Below are positions 1 through 6,241 of a DNA stretch of 11,071 nt, in pieces. The DNA is from an uncultured Collinsella sp. (GTDB taxonomy: Bacteria; Actinomycetota; Coriobacteriia; Coriobacteriales; Coriobacteriaceae). Position numbers and translations under genes: made by a program. The first letter of the stretch is position 1, and each line of letters begins with the position of its first letter. The stretch is taken from contig CAUASQ010000052.1 in the NCBI GenBank assembly GCA_958431945.1, positions 1 through 11,071 on the forward strand, in the 5' to 3' direction. Under the pieces are notes generated by a model. That model worked only from the letters and a program-made list of their open reading frames with translations, made no database searches and was not told the origin of the DNA.

Positions 1-1395
1 AAGGTCGTCGACCTCGCCGTCCACGGCGACTCGCGCGGCTGGTTCAAGGAGAACTGGCAGCGCGCCAAGATGACCGCCCTGGGCATCCCGGACCTCAGGG
101 TCGTCCAGAACAACATCTCCTACAACGACAGCCGCGGCGTCACCCGCGGCATCCACGCCGAGCCCTGGGACAAGTTCATCTCCGTGGCGCGCGGCAGCGT
201 CTTCGGCGCCTGGGTGGACCTGCGCGAGGGCAGCGAGACCTACGGGAAGGTGTTCACCTGCACGCTCGACCCGTCCAAGGCCATCTACGTCCCGCGCGGC
301 GTGGGCAACTCCTTCCAGGCCCTGGAGGACGGCACCGCCTACACCTACCTGGTGGACGCCCACTGGTCCCTCGAGCTCAAGAAGACCTACACCTTCGTGA
401 ACCTCGCCGACCCCGAGCTCGCCATCGAGTGGCCGATCCCGCTCGATGAGGCCACCGTCTCCGAGGCCGACCTCAACCACCCGATGCTCAGGGACGTCGT
501 CCCAATGGCGCCCAAGAGGACGCTCGTCACCGGCTGCAACGGCCAGCTGGGCCATGCTGTGCGCAGGCTGGCGGAGGAGCGCGGCGTCGCCAAGGACTTC
601 GACTTCTGCGACATCGACACCTTCGATATGTCAGACCCGGACGCCTACACACAGTACGACTGGTCGCTCTACGGCACCGTGATCAACTGCGGCGCCTACA
701 CCGCCGTGGATAGGGCGGAGACCGCCGAGGGCCGCGCGACCGCCTGGAAGGCCAACGCGACCGGCCCCGCCCTCCTCGCCCGCACATGCTCTGATCACGG
801 GATCACCCTCGTCCACGTGTCCAGCGACTACGTCTTCGACGGCACCGCCGAGGTGCATGACGAGGACGAGCCCCTCAGCCCGCTGTCCGTCTACGGCCAG
901 ACCAAGGCCGCCGGCGACATCGCCGTGGCCGGGTGCCCGCGCCACTACATCATGCGCTCCAGCTGGGTCATCGGCGAGGGCCGCAACTTCGTCAAGACGA
1001 TGAAGGGCCTGTCCGACCGCGTCGCCGACCCCGAGGACGGGCTCGAGCAGGTCACGGTCGTTGACGACCAGCTGGGCCGCCTGACCTTCACGCGCGACAT
1101 GGCCGAGGCCATCTTCCACGTGCTGGGGACGCACGCCCCCTACGGCACCTACGACTGCACCGGCTCCGGCACCGTCAAGTCCTGGGCCGATATCGCCCGC
1201 GCCGTCTTCGAGGCCGCCAACGGCAACGGGGACAGGGTCGTGCCGGTATCGACCGCCGACTACTACGCGAGCGCCGAGGGCCCCGTCGCCCCGCGCCCGG
1301 TCCACTCCGCGCTCGACCTGTCCAAGCTCGAGGCTGCCGGCTTCCACATGCCCGACTGGGAGGAAGAGCTGGGGGAGTACATCAAGACGCTCTAG
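1..1395 (+). CDS. rmlCD: RmlC-RmlD fusion for dTDP-L-rhamnose synthesis, 5' end cut off
   Basis: This bifunctional protein would carry out the last two steps of dTDP-L-rhamnose synthesis in the cytoplasm: 3,5-epimerisation of dTDP-4-dehydro-6-deoxyglucose, then NADPH-dependent 4-reduction. The frame is open from base 1 and gives 464 residues. The ATG at 70 is internal, because the residues before it (GDSRGWF at 9-15) are already RmlC sequence. Probably only 15-30 N-terminal residues are missing. RmlC spans about 1-165, with RGIH (His52), Lys58 and ADP-x-x-x-I-x-WP near 137. RmlD starts near 169, with the nucleotide-binding GCNGQLG at 178-184, SSDYVFDG at 274-281 and the catalytic YGQTK at 298-302. 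One oddity is GVGNSF at 100-105, where classical RmlC has GFAHGF, so a conserved His is Asn. Codons are strongly C/G-ending. Both activities are inferred from motifs; the fusion is directly visible. Confidence 0.93.
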   Translation, partial: KVVDLAVHGDSRGWFKENWQRAKMTALGIPDLRVVQNNISYNDSRGVTRGIHAEPWDKFISVARGSVFGAWVDLREGSETYGKVFTCTLDPSKAIYVPRGVGNSFQALEDGTAYTYLVDAHWSLELKKTYTFVNLADPELAIEWPIPLDEATVSEADLNHPMLRDVVPMAPKRTLVTGCNGQLGHAVRRLAEERGVAKDFDFCDIDTFDMSDPDAYTQYDWSLYGTVINCGAYTAVDRAETAEGRATAWKANATGPALLARTCSDHGITLVHVSSDYVFDGTAEVHDEDEPLSPLSVYGQTKAAGDIAVAGCPRHYIMRSSWVIGEGRNFVKTMKGLSDRVADPEDGLEQVTVVDDQLGRLTFTRDMAEAIFHVLGTHAPYGTYDCTGSGTVKSWADIARAVFEAANGNGDRVVPVSTADYYASAEGPVAPRPVHSALDLSKLEAAGFHMPDWEEELGEYIKTL

Positions 1396-1417
1396 CCGCT
1401 ATTAACTTTTCGAGAGT

Positions 1418-1450
1418 AAAAGCCGCCGTTCTTTAACGGCGGCTTTTCTT
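1418..1450. terminator. Bidirectional intrinsic terminator between convergent genes
   Basis: A perfect 13-bp inverted repeat (arms 1418-1430 and 1435-1447) encloses the 4-base loop CTTT. The arms begin with AAAA and end with TTTT, so the GC core is followed by a T-run on either strand. It lies 22 bp after the rmlCD stop and about 47 bp beyond the stop of the convergent glycosyltransferase gene, so it probably serves both. The remaining bases up to 1497 show no other structure. Confidence 0.9.
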
Positions 1451-1497
1451 GTTGGTGGCTATCTGCGCAGTGGTGCCAATAGTATTTTGCGGAAGAT

Positions 1498-2469
1498 CTA
1501 CCTCTCGCTTGGCATGGAAGTAGGGTGGCCGGGCTGGTCGTCGTAGGCGTATTTGCTGTACACGTTGACCTCCCACTGCTTTTTTTCGACCTTTGCTACA
1601 GAATCTAGGATGAATCCGGTCGCAAGGCTTAGGCCGCACAGGAACATAAACGAGGCGGCGAGCACGGCGGTGGGGAAGCGCGGAACGAGGCCGGTCTGGA
1701 AATACTCGACAACGATGGGCATGCCCAGGGCGAGACCAGTCACCGCAAACAGAAGCGCGACGAGGCTGAAGAACTTCAGCGGGCGGTAGTCCTTGAACAG
1801 CGTGCCGATCATCGCAACGACTTTAATGCCGTCGCTTACGGTATTGAGCTTGGACTCGGAACCTTCCGGACGGTCGCGGTACTCGATGGGCACATCTTTG
1901 ATGCGCCAGCGGTGGTCGACGGCGTGGATCGAGAGCTCGGTTTCGATCTGGAAGCCCTCGGAAAGCACAGGGAAGGTTTTAACGAACGGGCGGCTCATGG
2001 CACGGTAGCCGGTCATGACGTCATCGAAGCTGTAGCCATAGATCCACTTGATCATGGCGCGGACCAGATTGTTGCCAAAGCCGTGGAAGGCACGCTTGTT
2101 CTCCTCGGCATAGGTGCCGTTGGAAAGGCGGTCGCCTACGGTCATATCGGCCGTGCCGTTGAGGATAGGCTCGCAGAGGGCTTTGGCCGCCTCGGCGGGG
2201 TAGGTGTCGTCTCCGTCGACCATCAGGTAGCAATCGGCGTCGATGTCGCGAAACATCTGGCGGCACACGTTGCCCTTTCCCTGACGGGGCTCAAAGCGCA
2301 CCGTGGCTCCGTGTTCGGTGGCGATGCGTGAAGTATCGTCTGACGAGTTATTGTCATAGACATAGACCGTAGCCTGCGGAAGCTCGCGGTGAAAGTCGTC
2401 GACGACCTTACCGATTGTGAGCGCTTCGTTGTAGCAGGGGATGATGACGGCGATGGATTCAGAATTCAC
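1498..2469 (-). CDS. Membrane-anchored family 2 glycosyltransferase (polyprenyl-phosphate sugar transferase-like)
   Basis: The 323-residue protein has an N-terminal GT-A domain (about 5-225) opening with IAVIIPCYNEA. It has YDNNSSDDT at 38-46, the metal/nucleotide-sugar motif DGDD at 85-88, and SEGFQIETELS at 170-180, as in DPM1/GtrB-like enzymes. Two hydrophobic helices follow at about 232-256 and 266-290, then a charged tail. Enzymes of this shape usually move a sugar from a nucleotide donor to a polyprenyl phosphate, or to a lipid-linked glycan, at the inner face of the membrane. The start is GTG at 2469, preceded by AAGGAG (2476-2481) with a 6-base spacer. It is divergent from an ABC polysaccharide exporter and convergent with rmlCD, which suggests surface glycan assembly. 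The donor sugar and acceptor cannot be read from the sequence, and no GtrA-type flippase is adjacent. Confidence 0.88.
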   Translation of the reverse strand: MNSESIAVIIPCYNEALTIGKVVDDFHRELPQATVYVYDNNSSDDTSRIATEHGATVRFEPRQGKGNVCRQMFRDIDADCYLMVDGDDTYPAEAAKALCEPILNGTADMTVGDRLSNGTYAEENKRAFHGFGNNLVRAMIKWIYGYSFDDVMTGYRAMSRPFVKTFPVLSEGFQIETELSIHAVDHRWRIKDVPIEYRDRPEGSESKLNTVSDGIKVVAMIGTLFKDYRPLKFFSLVALLFAVTGLALGMPIVVEYFQTGLVPRFPTAVLAASFMFLCGLSLATGFILDSVAKVEKKQWEVNVYSKYAYDDQPGHPTSMPSER

Positions 2470-2499
2470 TCAATGCTCCTTACACATTCAATCCTTGAA

Positions 2500-2505
2500 A
2501 GTATA
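2500..2505 (-). promoter_or_regulatory. Possible -10 box for the glycosyltransferase gene
   Basis: TATACT is read on the minus strand, 31 bases upstream of the GTG start, and would give a leader of about 24 bases that contains the ribosome binding site. No good -35 hexamer sits 16-18 bases upstream; TAAGGA is the 17-base candidate. The call rests on the -10 match and its position only. Confidence 0.35.
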
Positions 2506-2584
2506 GCCGTTTGGACTTGTCATCCTTAGATGTGGGTTAGTTCTCCAGTTTTGTTGCGCGAATCGTTTGCAGGGCCGTCGGGTC

Positions 2585-2590
2585 TATACT
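2585..2590 (+). promoter_or_regulatory. Possible -10 box for the ABC exporter operon
   Basis: TATACT lies 40 bases upstream of the GTG start at 2630. It would place transcription initiation near 2597 and the AAAGGAG ribosome binding site inside the leader. The -35 region is weak (ATCGTT at 17-base spacing). The same hexamer occurs on the opposite strand at 2500-2505, so the intergenic region probably holds two divergent promoters. Confidence 0.4.
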
Positions 2591-2629
2591 GTTCGTTTGT
2601 CAACGATTACGAGTAAAGGAGTTGCATCC

Positions 2630-3475
2630 GTGTCGGATCAGACAAAGCAACAAGAAACTCGCAGTCTGCCTGCGACGTTTGCTAAGAACGAATTTGAGAA
2701 GGACGCGTTTATCCTTCGTCAGCTGGTTACCAAGGATTTTAAGATCAAGTATCGCCGTAGCGTTCTGGGCGTCGCATGGTCGGTGCTCAATCCGTTGCTG
2801 ATGATGATTGTCATGGCCATCGTGTTCTCGACGATTTTTGCCCAGGGCCGCAATGGCTCGATTACGCCCGAGATGTACCCGCTGTATTTGATCGTGGGTA
2901 ACGTCACCTTTGCCGTCATGTCCGAGTCTACGAACCAGGCTCTGACGTCGATCGTGGGTGCTGCCCCGCTGCTCAAGAAGGTTAAGGTGCACCGCTGGGT
3001 CTTCCCGGTGCAGAAGGTGCTCTTCTCGCTGGTTAACTTTGCCTTCTCTCTGGTCGCCGTAGCTATTGTTATGCTGTGGTTCCGTGTTATGCCTTCTTGG
3101 CACCTTATTCTGCTGCCTGTCTGCCTACTGCTGCTTATGTGCTTCTGCATGGGCCTGGGCATGTTGCTCTCCGCCCTCACGGTTTTCTTCCGCGATGTCA
3201 TGCATCTGTGGAGCGTCGTCATTACGGCTTGGACCTACATTACGCCCATCTTCTGGACGACCGACTTCGTTGCGCAAATGCCGCATCTCGTGCGCATTCT
3301 GGTCTATGCGAACCCCATGTATAACTACCTGCAGTTTATGCGTGATATCTTCCTGTTCCAGACTACGCCCTCGCTTATGACGTTTGGTATGTGCGTCGCT
3401 TGGGCGGTTCTTGCGCTTGTTATTGGCTACACCGTGTTCCATAAGTCCGAGCGCAAGTTCATCCTCTACATCTAA
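2630..3475 (+). CDS. ABC-2 type polysaccharide/teichoic acid export permease (Wzm/TagG-like)
   Basis: This is the membrane subunit of an ABC exporter that would move a lipid-linked polysaccharide from the inner to the outer face of the membrane. The 281-residue protein has the family's N-terminal amphipathic stretch KDFKIKYRRSVLG at 35-47, then about six membrane spans near 49-70, 84-105, 128-152, 157-184, 194-215 and 252-270. YANPMYNY at 226-233 is also typical. I chose GTG at 2630 because AAAGGAG (2615-2621) precedes it by 8 bases. The in-frame TTG at 2567 lies upstream of the likely -10 box and has no binding site. The stop TAA at 3473-3475 overlaps the ribosome binding site of the ATPase gene, so the two are co-translated. 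Its substrate is inferred only from neighbouring rhamnose and glycosyltransferase genes. Confidence 0.9.
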   Translation: MSDQTKQQETRSLPATFAKNEFEKDAFILRQLVTKDFKIKYRRSVLGVAWSVLNPLLMMIVMAIVFSTIFAQGRNGSITPEMYPLYLIVGNVTFAVMSESTNQALTSIVGAAPLLKKVKVHRWVFPVQKVLFSLVNFAFSLVAVAIVMLWFRVMPSWHLILLPVCLLLLMCFCMGLGMLLSALTVFFRDVMHLWSVVITAWTYITPIFWTTDFVAQMPHLVRILVYANPMYNYLQFMRDIFLFQTTPSLMTFGMCVAWAVLALVIGYTVFHKSERKFILYI

Positions 3476-3486
3476 GGAGTGCTGTG

Positions 3487-4254
3487 ATGACTGAATCTGT
3501 TGTTGATTACAGCGAGCAGCCTCTGGCTGTCGAGGTCGACGACGTCACCATGATCTTTAACATGGCGTCCGAGTCGCTGACCAACCTCAAGGAGTACTTC
3601 ATTAAGCTTGCCAAGCACGAGCTGTTCTTTGAGGAGTTTAGGGCGCTTAAGCACATCTCGTTTGATATTCATCGCGGCGAGGTTGTGGGTCTGGTCGGCA
3701 CCAATGGCTCCGGCAAGTCTACGATGCTCAAGATTATCGCTGGCGTTCTTGAGCCTAGCGAGGGCAGCGTTAAGGTGCACGGTAACATCGCGCCGCTGAT
3801 TGAGCTTGGCGCCGGCTTTGACCCCGAGCTGACCGCCCGCGAGAACATCTATCTGAACGGCGCCCTGCTCGGCTATACCAAGGAGTTCATCGACGCCAAC
3901 TTTGACGGCATTATCGAGTTCGCTGAGCTGCAGAACTTTGTCGATATGCCGCTTAAGAACTTCTCTTCGGGCATGGTGGCGCGTATCGCCTTTGCAATCG
4001 CGACGATTACCGAGCCCGATATTCTGATCGTTGACGAGACGCTGTCCGTCGGTGATGTGTTCTTCCAGCAAAAGTGTGAGGCCCGCATCCAGCACTTTAT
4101 CCAGAGCGGCGACGTGACGGTTCTGTTCGTTTCGCACTCTATGGAGCAGGTTGAGCGCATCTGCCAGCGTGCCGTTTGGATTGAGAAGGGTGACCTTCGC
4201 ATGGACGGCCCGGTCGATGAGGTCTGCAAGGCGTACCGCGAGCAGTTCAACTAG
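3487..4254 (+). CDS. ABC polysaccharide/teichoic acid exporter ATPase (Wzt/TagH-like, short form)
   Basis: This is the nucleotide-binding partner of the permease just upstream, powering glycan export. The 255 residues contain the long insert between the first strand and the core (NMASESLTNLKEYF, about 25-38) that is typical of Wzt/TagH proteins. The Walker A motif GTNGSGKST is at 71-79, followed by LIELGAGFDPELTARENI at 104-121. The signature loop FSSGM is at 159-163, Walker B ILIVDE at 179-184 and the switch His in VSHS at 215-218. FSSGM replaces the usual LSGGQ, which is normal for this subfamily. The protein ends soon after the H-loop, so it lacks the C-terminal carbohydrate-binding domain of O-antigen Wzt proteins that select a capped chain. 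ATG at 3487 is 7 bases from AAGGAG (3474-3479); GTG at 3484 is possible but only 4 bases away. Confidence 0.92.
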   Translation: MTESVVDYSEQPLAVEVDDVTMIFNMASESLTNLKEYFIKLAKHELFFEEFRALKHISFDIHRGEVVGLVGTNGSGKSTMLKIIAGVLEPSEGSVKVHGNIAPLIELGAGFDPELTARENIYLNGALLGYTKEFIDANFDGIIEFAELQNFVDMPLKNFSSGMVARIAFAIATITEPDILIVDETLSVGDVFFQQKCEARIQHFIQSGDVTVLFVSHSMEQVERICQRAVWIEKGDLRMDGPVDEVCKAYREQFN

Positions 4255-4256
4255 GT

Positions 4257-4262
4257 TATAAT
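4257..4262 (+). promoter_or_regulatory. Possible -10 box for tRNA-Arg
   Basis: A perfect TATAAT begins 3 bases after the ATPase stop codon and about 46 bases before the mature tRNA 5' end. The matching -35 position (TACCGC at 17-base spacing) is poor, so this could be chance. I saw no clear terminator between the ATPase gene and the tRNA; readthrough from the exporter operon is the alternative source of tRNA transcript. Confidence 0.3.
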
Positions 4263-4308
4263 TACTTGCGCCTGACAGGCTTGTGCTTGCTTGGGCGTGC
4301 GGTTATTT

Positions 4309-4385
4309 GCTCCATTAGCTCAGTTGGATAGAGCAGGGGACTTCTAATCCCAAGGTCGACGGTTCGAATCCGCCATGGAGCACCA
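4309..4385 (+). tRNA. tRNA-Arg, anticodon TCT
   Basis: A full cloverleaf can be drawn. The acceptor stem GCTCCAT/ATGGAGC has seven perfect pairs, the D-arm is GCTC/GAGC, and the anticodon loop CTTCTAA (4341-4347) has anticodon TCT at 4343-4345, reading AGA. The variable region has five bases, the T-loop is TTCGAAT, the discriminator is A and CCA is encoded (4383-4385). Two stem positions are mismatched by eye: G4336 with A4352 at the base of the anticodon stem, and A4359 with C4373 in the T-stem. The other features are normal, so I regard the gene as functional. Confidence 0.95.
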
Positions 4386-4394
4386 ACGTTTATT

Positions 4395-4426
4395 AAGCCC
4401 GGGCCGCTAGGTGGTCTGGGCTTTTT
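4395..4426 (+). terminator. Intrinsic terminator after tRNA-Arg
   Basis: An 11-bp stem (4395-4405 with 4413-4423, including two G-T wobble pairs) encloses a 7-base loop and ends in a run of five T (4422-4426). It begins 10 bases after the tRNA CCA. Read from the minus strand it lacks a good T-run, so it is at best a weak stop for the converging aroQ transcript. The remaining bases to 4488 show nothing else. Confidence 0.85.
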
Positions 4427-4488
4427 CATCTTGTGTGCTGCTGGAGCCGAGCGCGAGCATGCCGCTGCTGTTTGTTGGGTTTGGCATT

Positions 4489-4926
4489 TTACTTTTCGAG
4501 ATGCTCCCTCAACAGCTCTAGCGCGTGTGCGTAGCCCTTCAGGCCCTCGCCGGTGATGGTGGCGAAGCAGGCTAGGCGTGCATAGCTCACCTGGCGGAAG
4601 TCCTCGCGGGTCTCGACGGCGCTGATGTGGACCTCGACGGCAGGGATGGCGACGGCCTTGAGGGCGTCGAGGATCGCGACGCTCGTATGCGTATAGGCGG
4701 CCGGGTTTATGACGATGCCGTCGACCTTGCCGTAGGCCTCCTGGATCTTGTCGACGATGCTGCCCTCGTGGTTAGACTGGAAGACCTCGACCTCGTCGAA
4801 GCCCTGTGCGGCACCCGCTTCCTGGCAGATCTGCACTAAGCGATCGTAGTTGTCGCTGCCGTAGATGCCTGGCTCGCGAATGCCGAGCATGTTGAGGTTG
4901 GGGCCGTTAATGACGAGTGCTTTCAT
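4489..4926 (-). CDS. aroQ: Type II 3-dehydroquinate dehydratase
   Basis: This enzyme would convert 3-dehydroquinate to 3-dehydroshikimate, the third step of the shikimate pathway, usually as a cytoplasmic dodecamer. Its 145 residues match the family's usual length. NGPNLNMLG is at 7-15, followed by Arg17 and the catalytic Tyr22 in the lid region. FQSNHEG is at 49-55, INPAAYTHTS at 73-82, the catalytic EVHIS with His100 at 98-102, and REDFR at 107-111. The usual Asn after HIS is Ala here. ATG at 4926 is preceded by AAAGGA (4934-4939) at 7 bases. A longer in-frame start to 5025 would run through an inverted repeat and into aroEK, so I reject it. It is the last gene of the aromatic operon, separated from aroEK by a 41-base palindrome that may reduce its transcription. 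Confidence 0.95.
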   Translation of the reverse strand: MKALVINGPNLNMLGIREPGIYGSDNYDRLVQICQEAGAAQGFDEVEVFQSNHEGSIVDKIQEAYGKVDGIVINPAAYTHTSVAILDALKAVAIPAVEVHISAVETREDFRQVSYARLACFATITGEGLKGYAHALELLREHLEK

Positions 4927-4947
4927 GGTTGCTTCCTTTGCGGTTGA

Positions 4948-4988
4948 AAAACCACCACAAAGGTGCCTGTCCCCTTTGTGGTGGTTTT
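4948..4988. repeat. Perfect 16-bp inverted repeat between aroEK and aroQ
   Basis: The arms 4948-4963 and 4973-4988 are exact reverse complements around the 9-base spacer TGCCTGTCC. It starts 2 bases past the aroEK stop and ends 8 bases before the aroQ ribosome binding site. On the coding (minus) strand the 3' arm ends in five T, so the RNA would resemble an intrinsic terminator or attenuator, although the T-run is part of the stem. The core AGGTGCCTGTCCCC resembles, from memory, dispersed intergenic palindromes seen in coriobacterial and some other bacterial genomes. The palindrome is directly visible; the mobile-repeat reading is inference. Confidence 0.88.
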
Positions 4989-4990
4989 GG

Positions 4991-6241
4991 TTAGAGAGCG
5001 GGTGGGAGGGTGTCGAGGAGCGCATGGGCGGTGTTGGCGGCGCAGTCGCGTGAGTCGATGATGTAGTCGGCCCAGGCGCGGTAGCGCGGCATACGCTGCT
5101 TGGCCAGCTTGTCGATGCCGTCGCGCGCGGTGATGGGGCGGCCTTTGTGGGCGAGCTCGTCGAGCTTGCGGTTGAGCATCACGATCTGGCTGTTCTGGTG
5201 CAGCAGCGGATAGTTCTCGTCCCGCGTGACCACGCCGCCGCCGGTGGAGAGCACCAGGCCGCTGCGCTTGGAGATGTCGGCCAGGGCCGCCGTCTCCTGC
5301 TCGCGGAAGGCCGCCTCGCCGCGCTCGACGATAAAGTCGGCGCAGGGCATGCCCAGGCGTTCCTCAAGCGCGCGGTCCAAGTCAATGTGCTCGCGACCGG
5401 TGAGCAGGGCGATCTGCTCACCCACACGGGTCTTGCCCGAACCCGGCATGCCAATCAACGCGATGTTCTGCTCGCGTCGGGACAGGCGCTCCGTCACATC
5501 CAGGATGCGCTCACGCGGAGTAATCTGGCCGGTATAGCGCTCGACGGCCTGTGCCGCCTGTGCCACGAGCATGAGCAGGCCACCGATGCAGGGGATGCCG
5601 CGGCGTTCGGCTTCGAGCATCAGGCCCGTGCGAGCGGGGTTGTAGACAATGTCGATGACGCCCTCGAGCGCATTGAGGCCCTCGAGCGTGCAGGGAGCGT
5701 CGGGGCAGTGGGGGAACATGCCGGCGGGCGTGCAGTTGACGAGCAGGGCGACGTCGGACTGCTGCGCGATGTTGCCGTAGTTGACCTCGCTCGTGCGGCC
5801 CACGGGCACAACGATGGCGCCCAGATCTCCCAGCACCATACTTGCCGTGGTGCCGGCGCCGCCGGTGGCTCCGAGCACGAGAACCTTCTTGCCGGTAACC
5901 TCAACCCCCAGCTCCTCGACTAGGCACTGAAAACCGAAATAGTCAGTATTGTCGCCGCGCAGGCGCCCGTCGGGCAGGCGCGTGATGGTGTTGACGTTGC
6001 CCATGCGCTCGGCGAGCGGGCTCAACTCGTCCAGGTAGTCCATGACGGCACGCTTGTAGGGGATGGTCACGTTGGTACCCTCCCATTCGTCGCCCGTCAT
6101 AAAGGCCGCGAGGTCCTCGGGCTCGCGCTCAAAACGCACGTACTCAAGCTCCGCCAGCTCTTTGTAGATGGTCGGGGTGTAGCTGTGGCCCAGCACGCGG
6201 CCCAGCACGCCGTAGGGGCGGGTTGCGGCGGTATCGGTCAT
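4991..6241 (-). CDS. aroE-aroK: Fused shikimate dehydrogenase / shikimate kinase
   Basis: One 416-residue chain carries two consecutive pathway activities: NADPH-dependent reduction of 3-dehydroshikimate to shikimate, then ATP-dependent 3-phosphorylation. The AroE part (about 8-250) has the substrate loop GHSYTP at 18-23, NVTIPYK with catalytic Lys63, GDNTD with Asp100, the NADP loop GATGGAG at 124-130, and MLVAQAA with Gln228. The AroK part (about 258-410) has Walker A GMPGSGKT at 264-271, DLDR at 287-290, ERGEAAFRE at 306-314, STGGG at 332-336, a lid with KGRPIT at 366-371 and the late RYRAWAD motif. Both halves look catalytically intact. The ATG directly abuts the pheA stop (TAG then ATG), and its binding site GGAGG lies inside the 3' end of pheA, so translation is probably coupled. 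A 41-base palindrome follows the stop. Confidence 0.94.
   Translation of the reverse strand: MTDTAATRPYGVLGRVLGHSYTPTIYKELAELEYVRFEREPEDLAAFMTGDEWEGTNVTIPYKRAVMDYLDELSPLAERMGNVNTITRLPDGRLRGDNTDYFGFQCLVEELGVEVTGKKVLVLGATGGAGTTASMVLGDLGAIVVPVGRTSEVNYGNIAQQSDVALLVNCTPAGMFPHCPDAPCTLEGLNALEGVIDIVYNPARTGLMLEAERRGIPCIGGLLMLVAQAAQAVERYTGQITPRERILDVTERLSRREQNIALIGMPGSGKTRVGEQIALLTGREHIDLDRALEERLGMPCADFIVERGEAAFREQETAALADISKRSGLVLSTGGGVVTRDENYPLLHQNSQIVMLNRKLDELAHKGRPITARDGIDKLAKQRMPRYRAWADYIIDSRDCAANTAHALLDTLPPAL

Noticed and set aside
631..1347. Long minus-strand open frame opposite rmlCD, and similar long antisense frames opposite the aro genes
   Set aside because: These are shadow frames of GC-rich genes. 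Their translations are low-complexity Gly/Ala/Val/Arg sequence with no family motif, whereas the opposite strand carries clear enzymes.
2567..2629. TTG-initiated extension of the exporter permease by 21 residues
   Set aside because: It has no ribosome binding site and includes the probable -10 box; GTG at 2630 has AAAGGAG at the right distance.
4270..4280. Small inverted repeat GCCTGACAGGC after the exporter ATPase gene
   Set aside because: A 4-bp stem with no T-run is too weak to call a terminator.
4309..4385. tRNA-Arg as an integration site for a genomic island
   Set aside because: tRNA-Arg genes are common attachment sites, but no integrase gene or repeated copy of the tRNA 3' end is visible in the window.
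4927..5025. Upstream in-frame extension of aroQ by 33 residues
   Set aside because: It would translate through the 41-base palindrome and overlap aroEK. The start at 4926 has a good ribosome binding site and begins exactly at the conserved family N-terminus.
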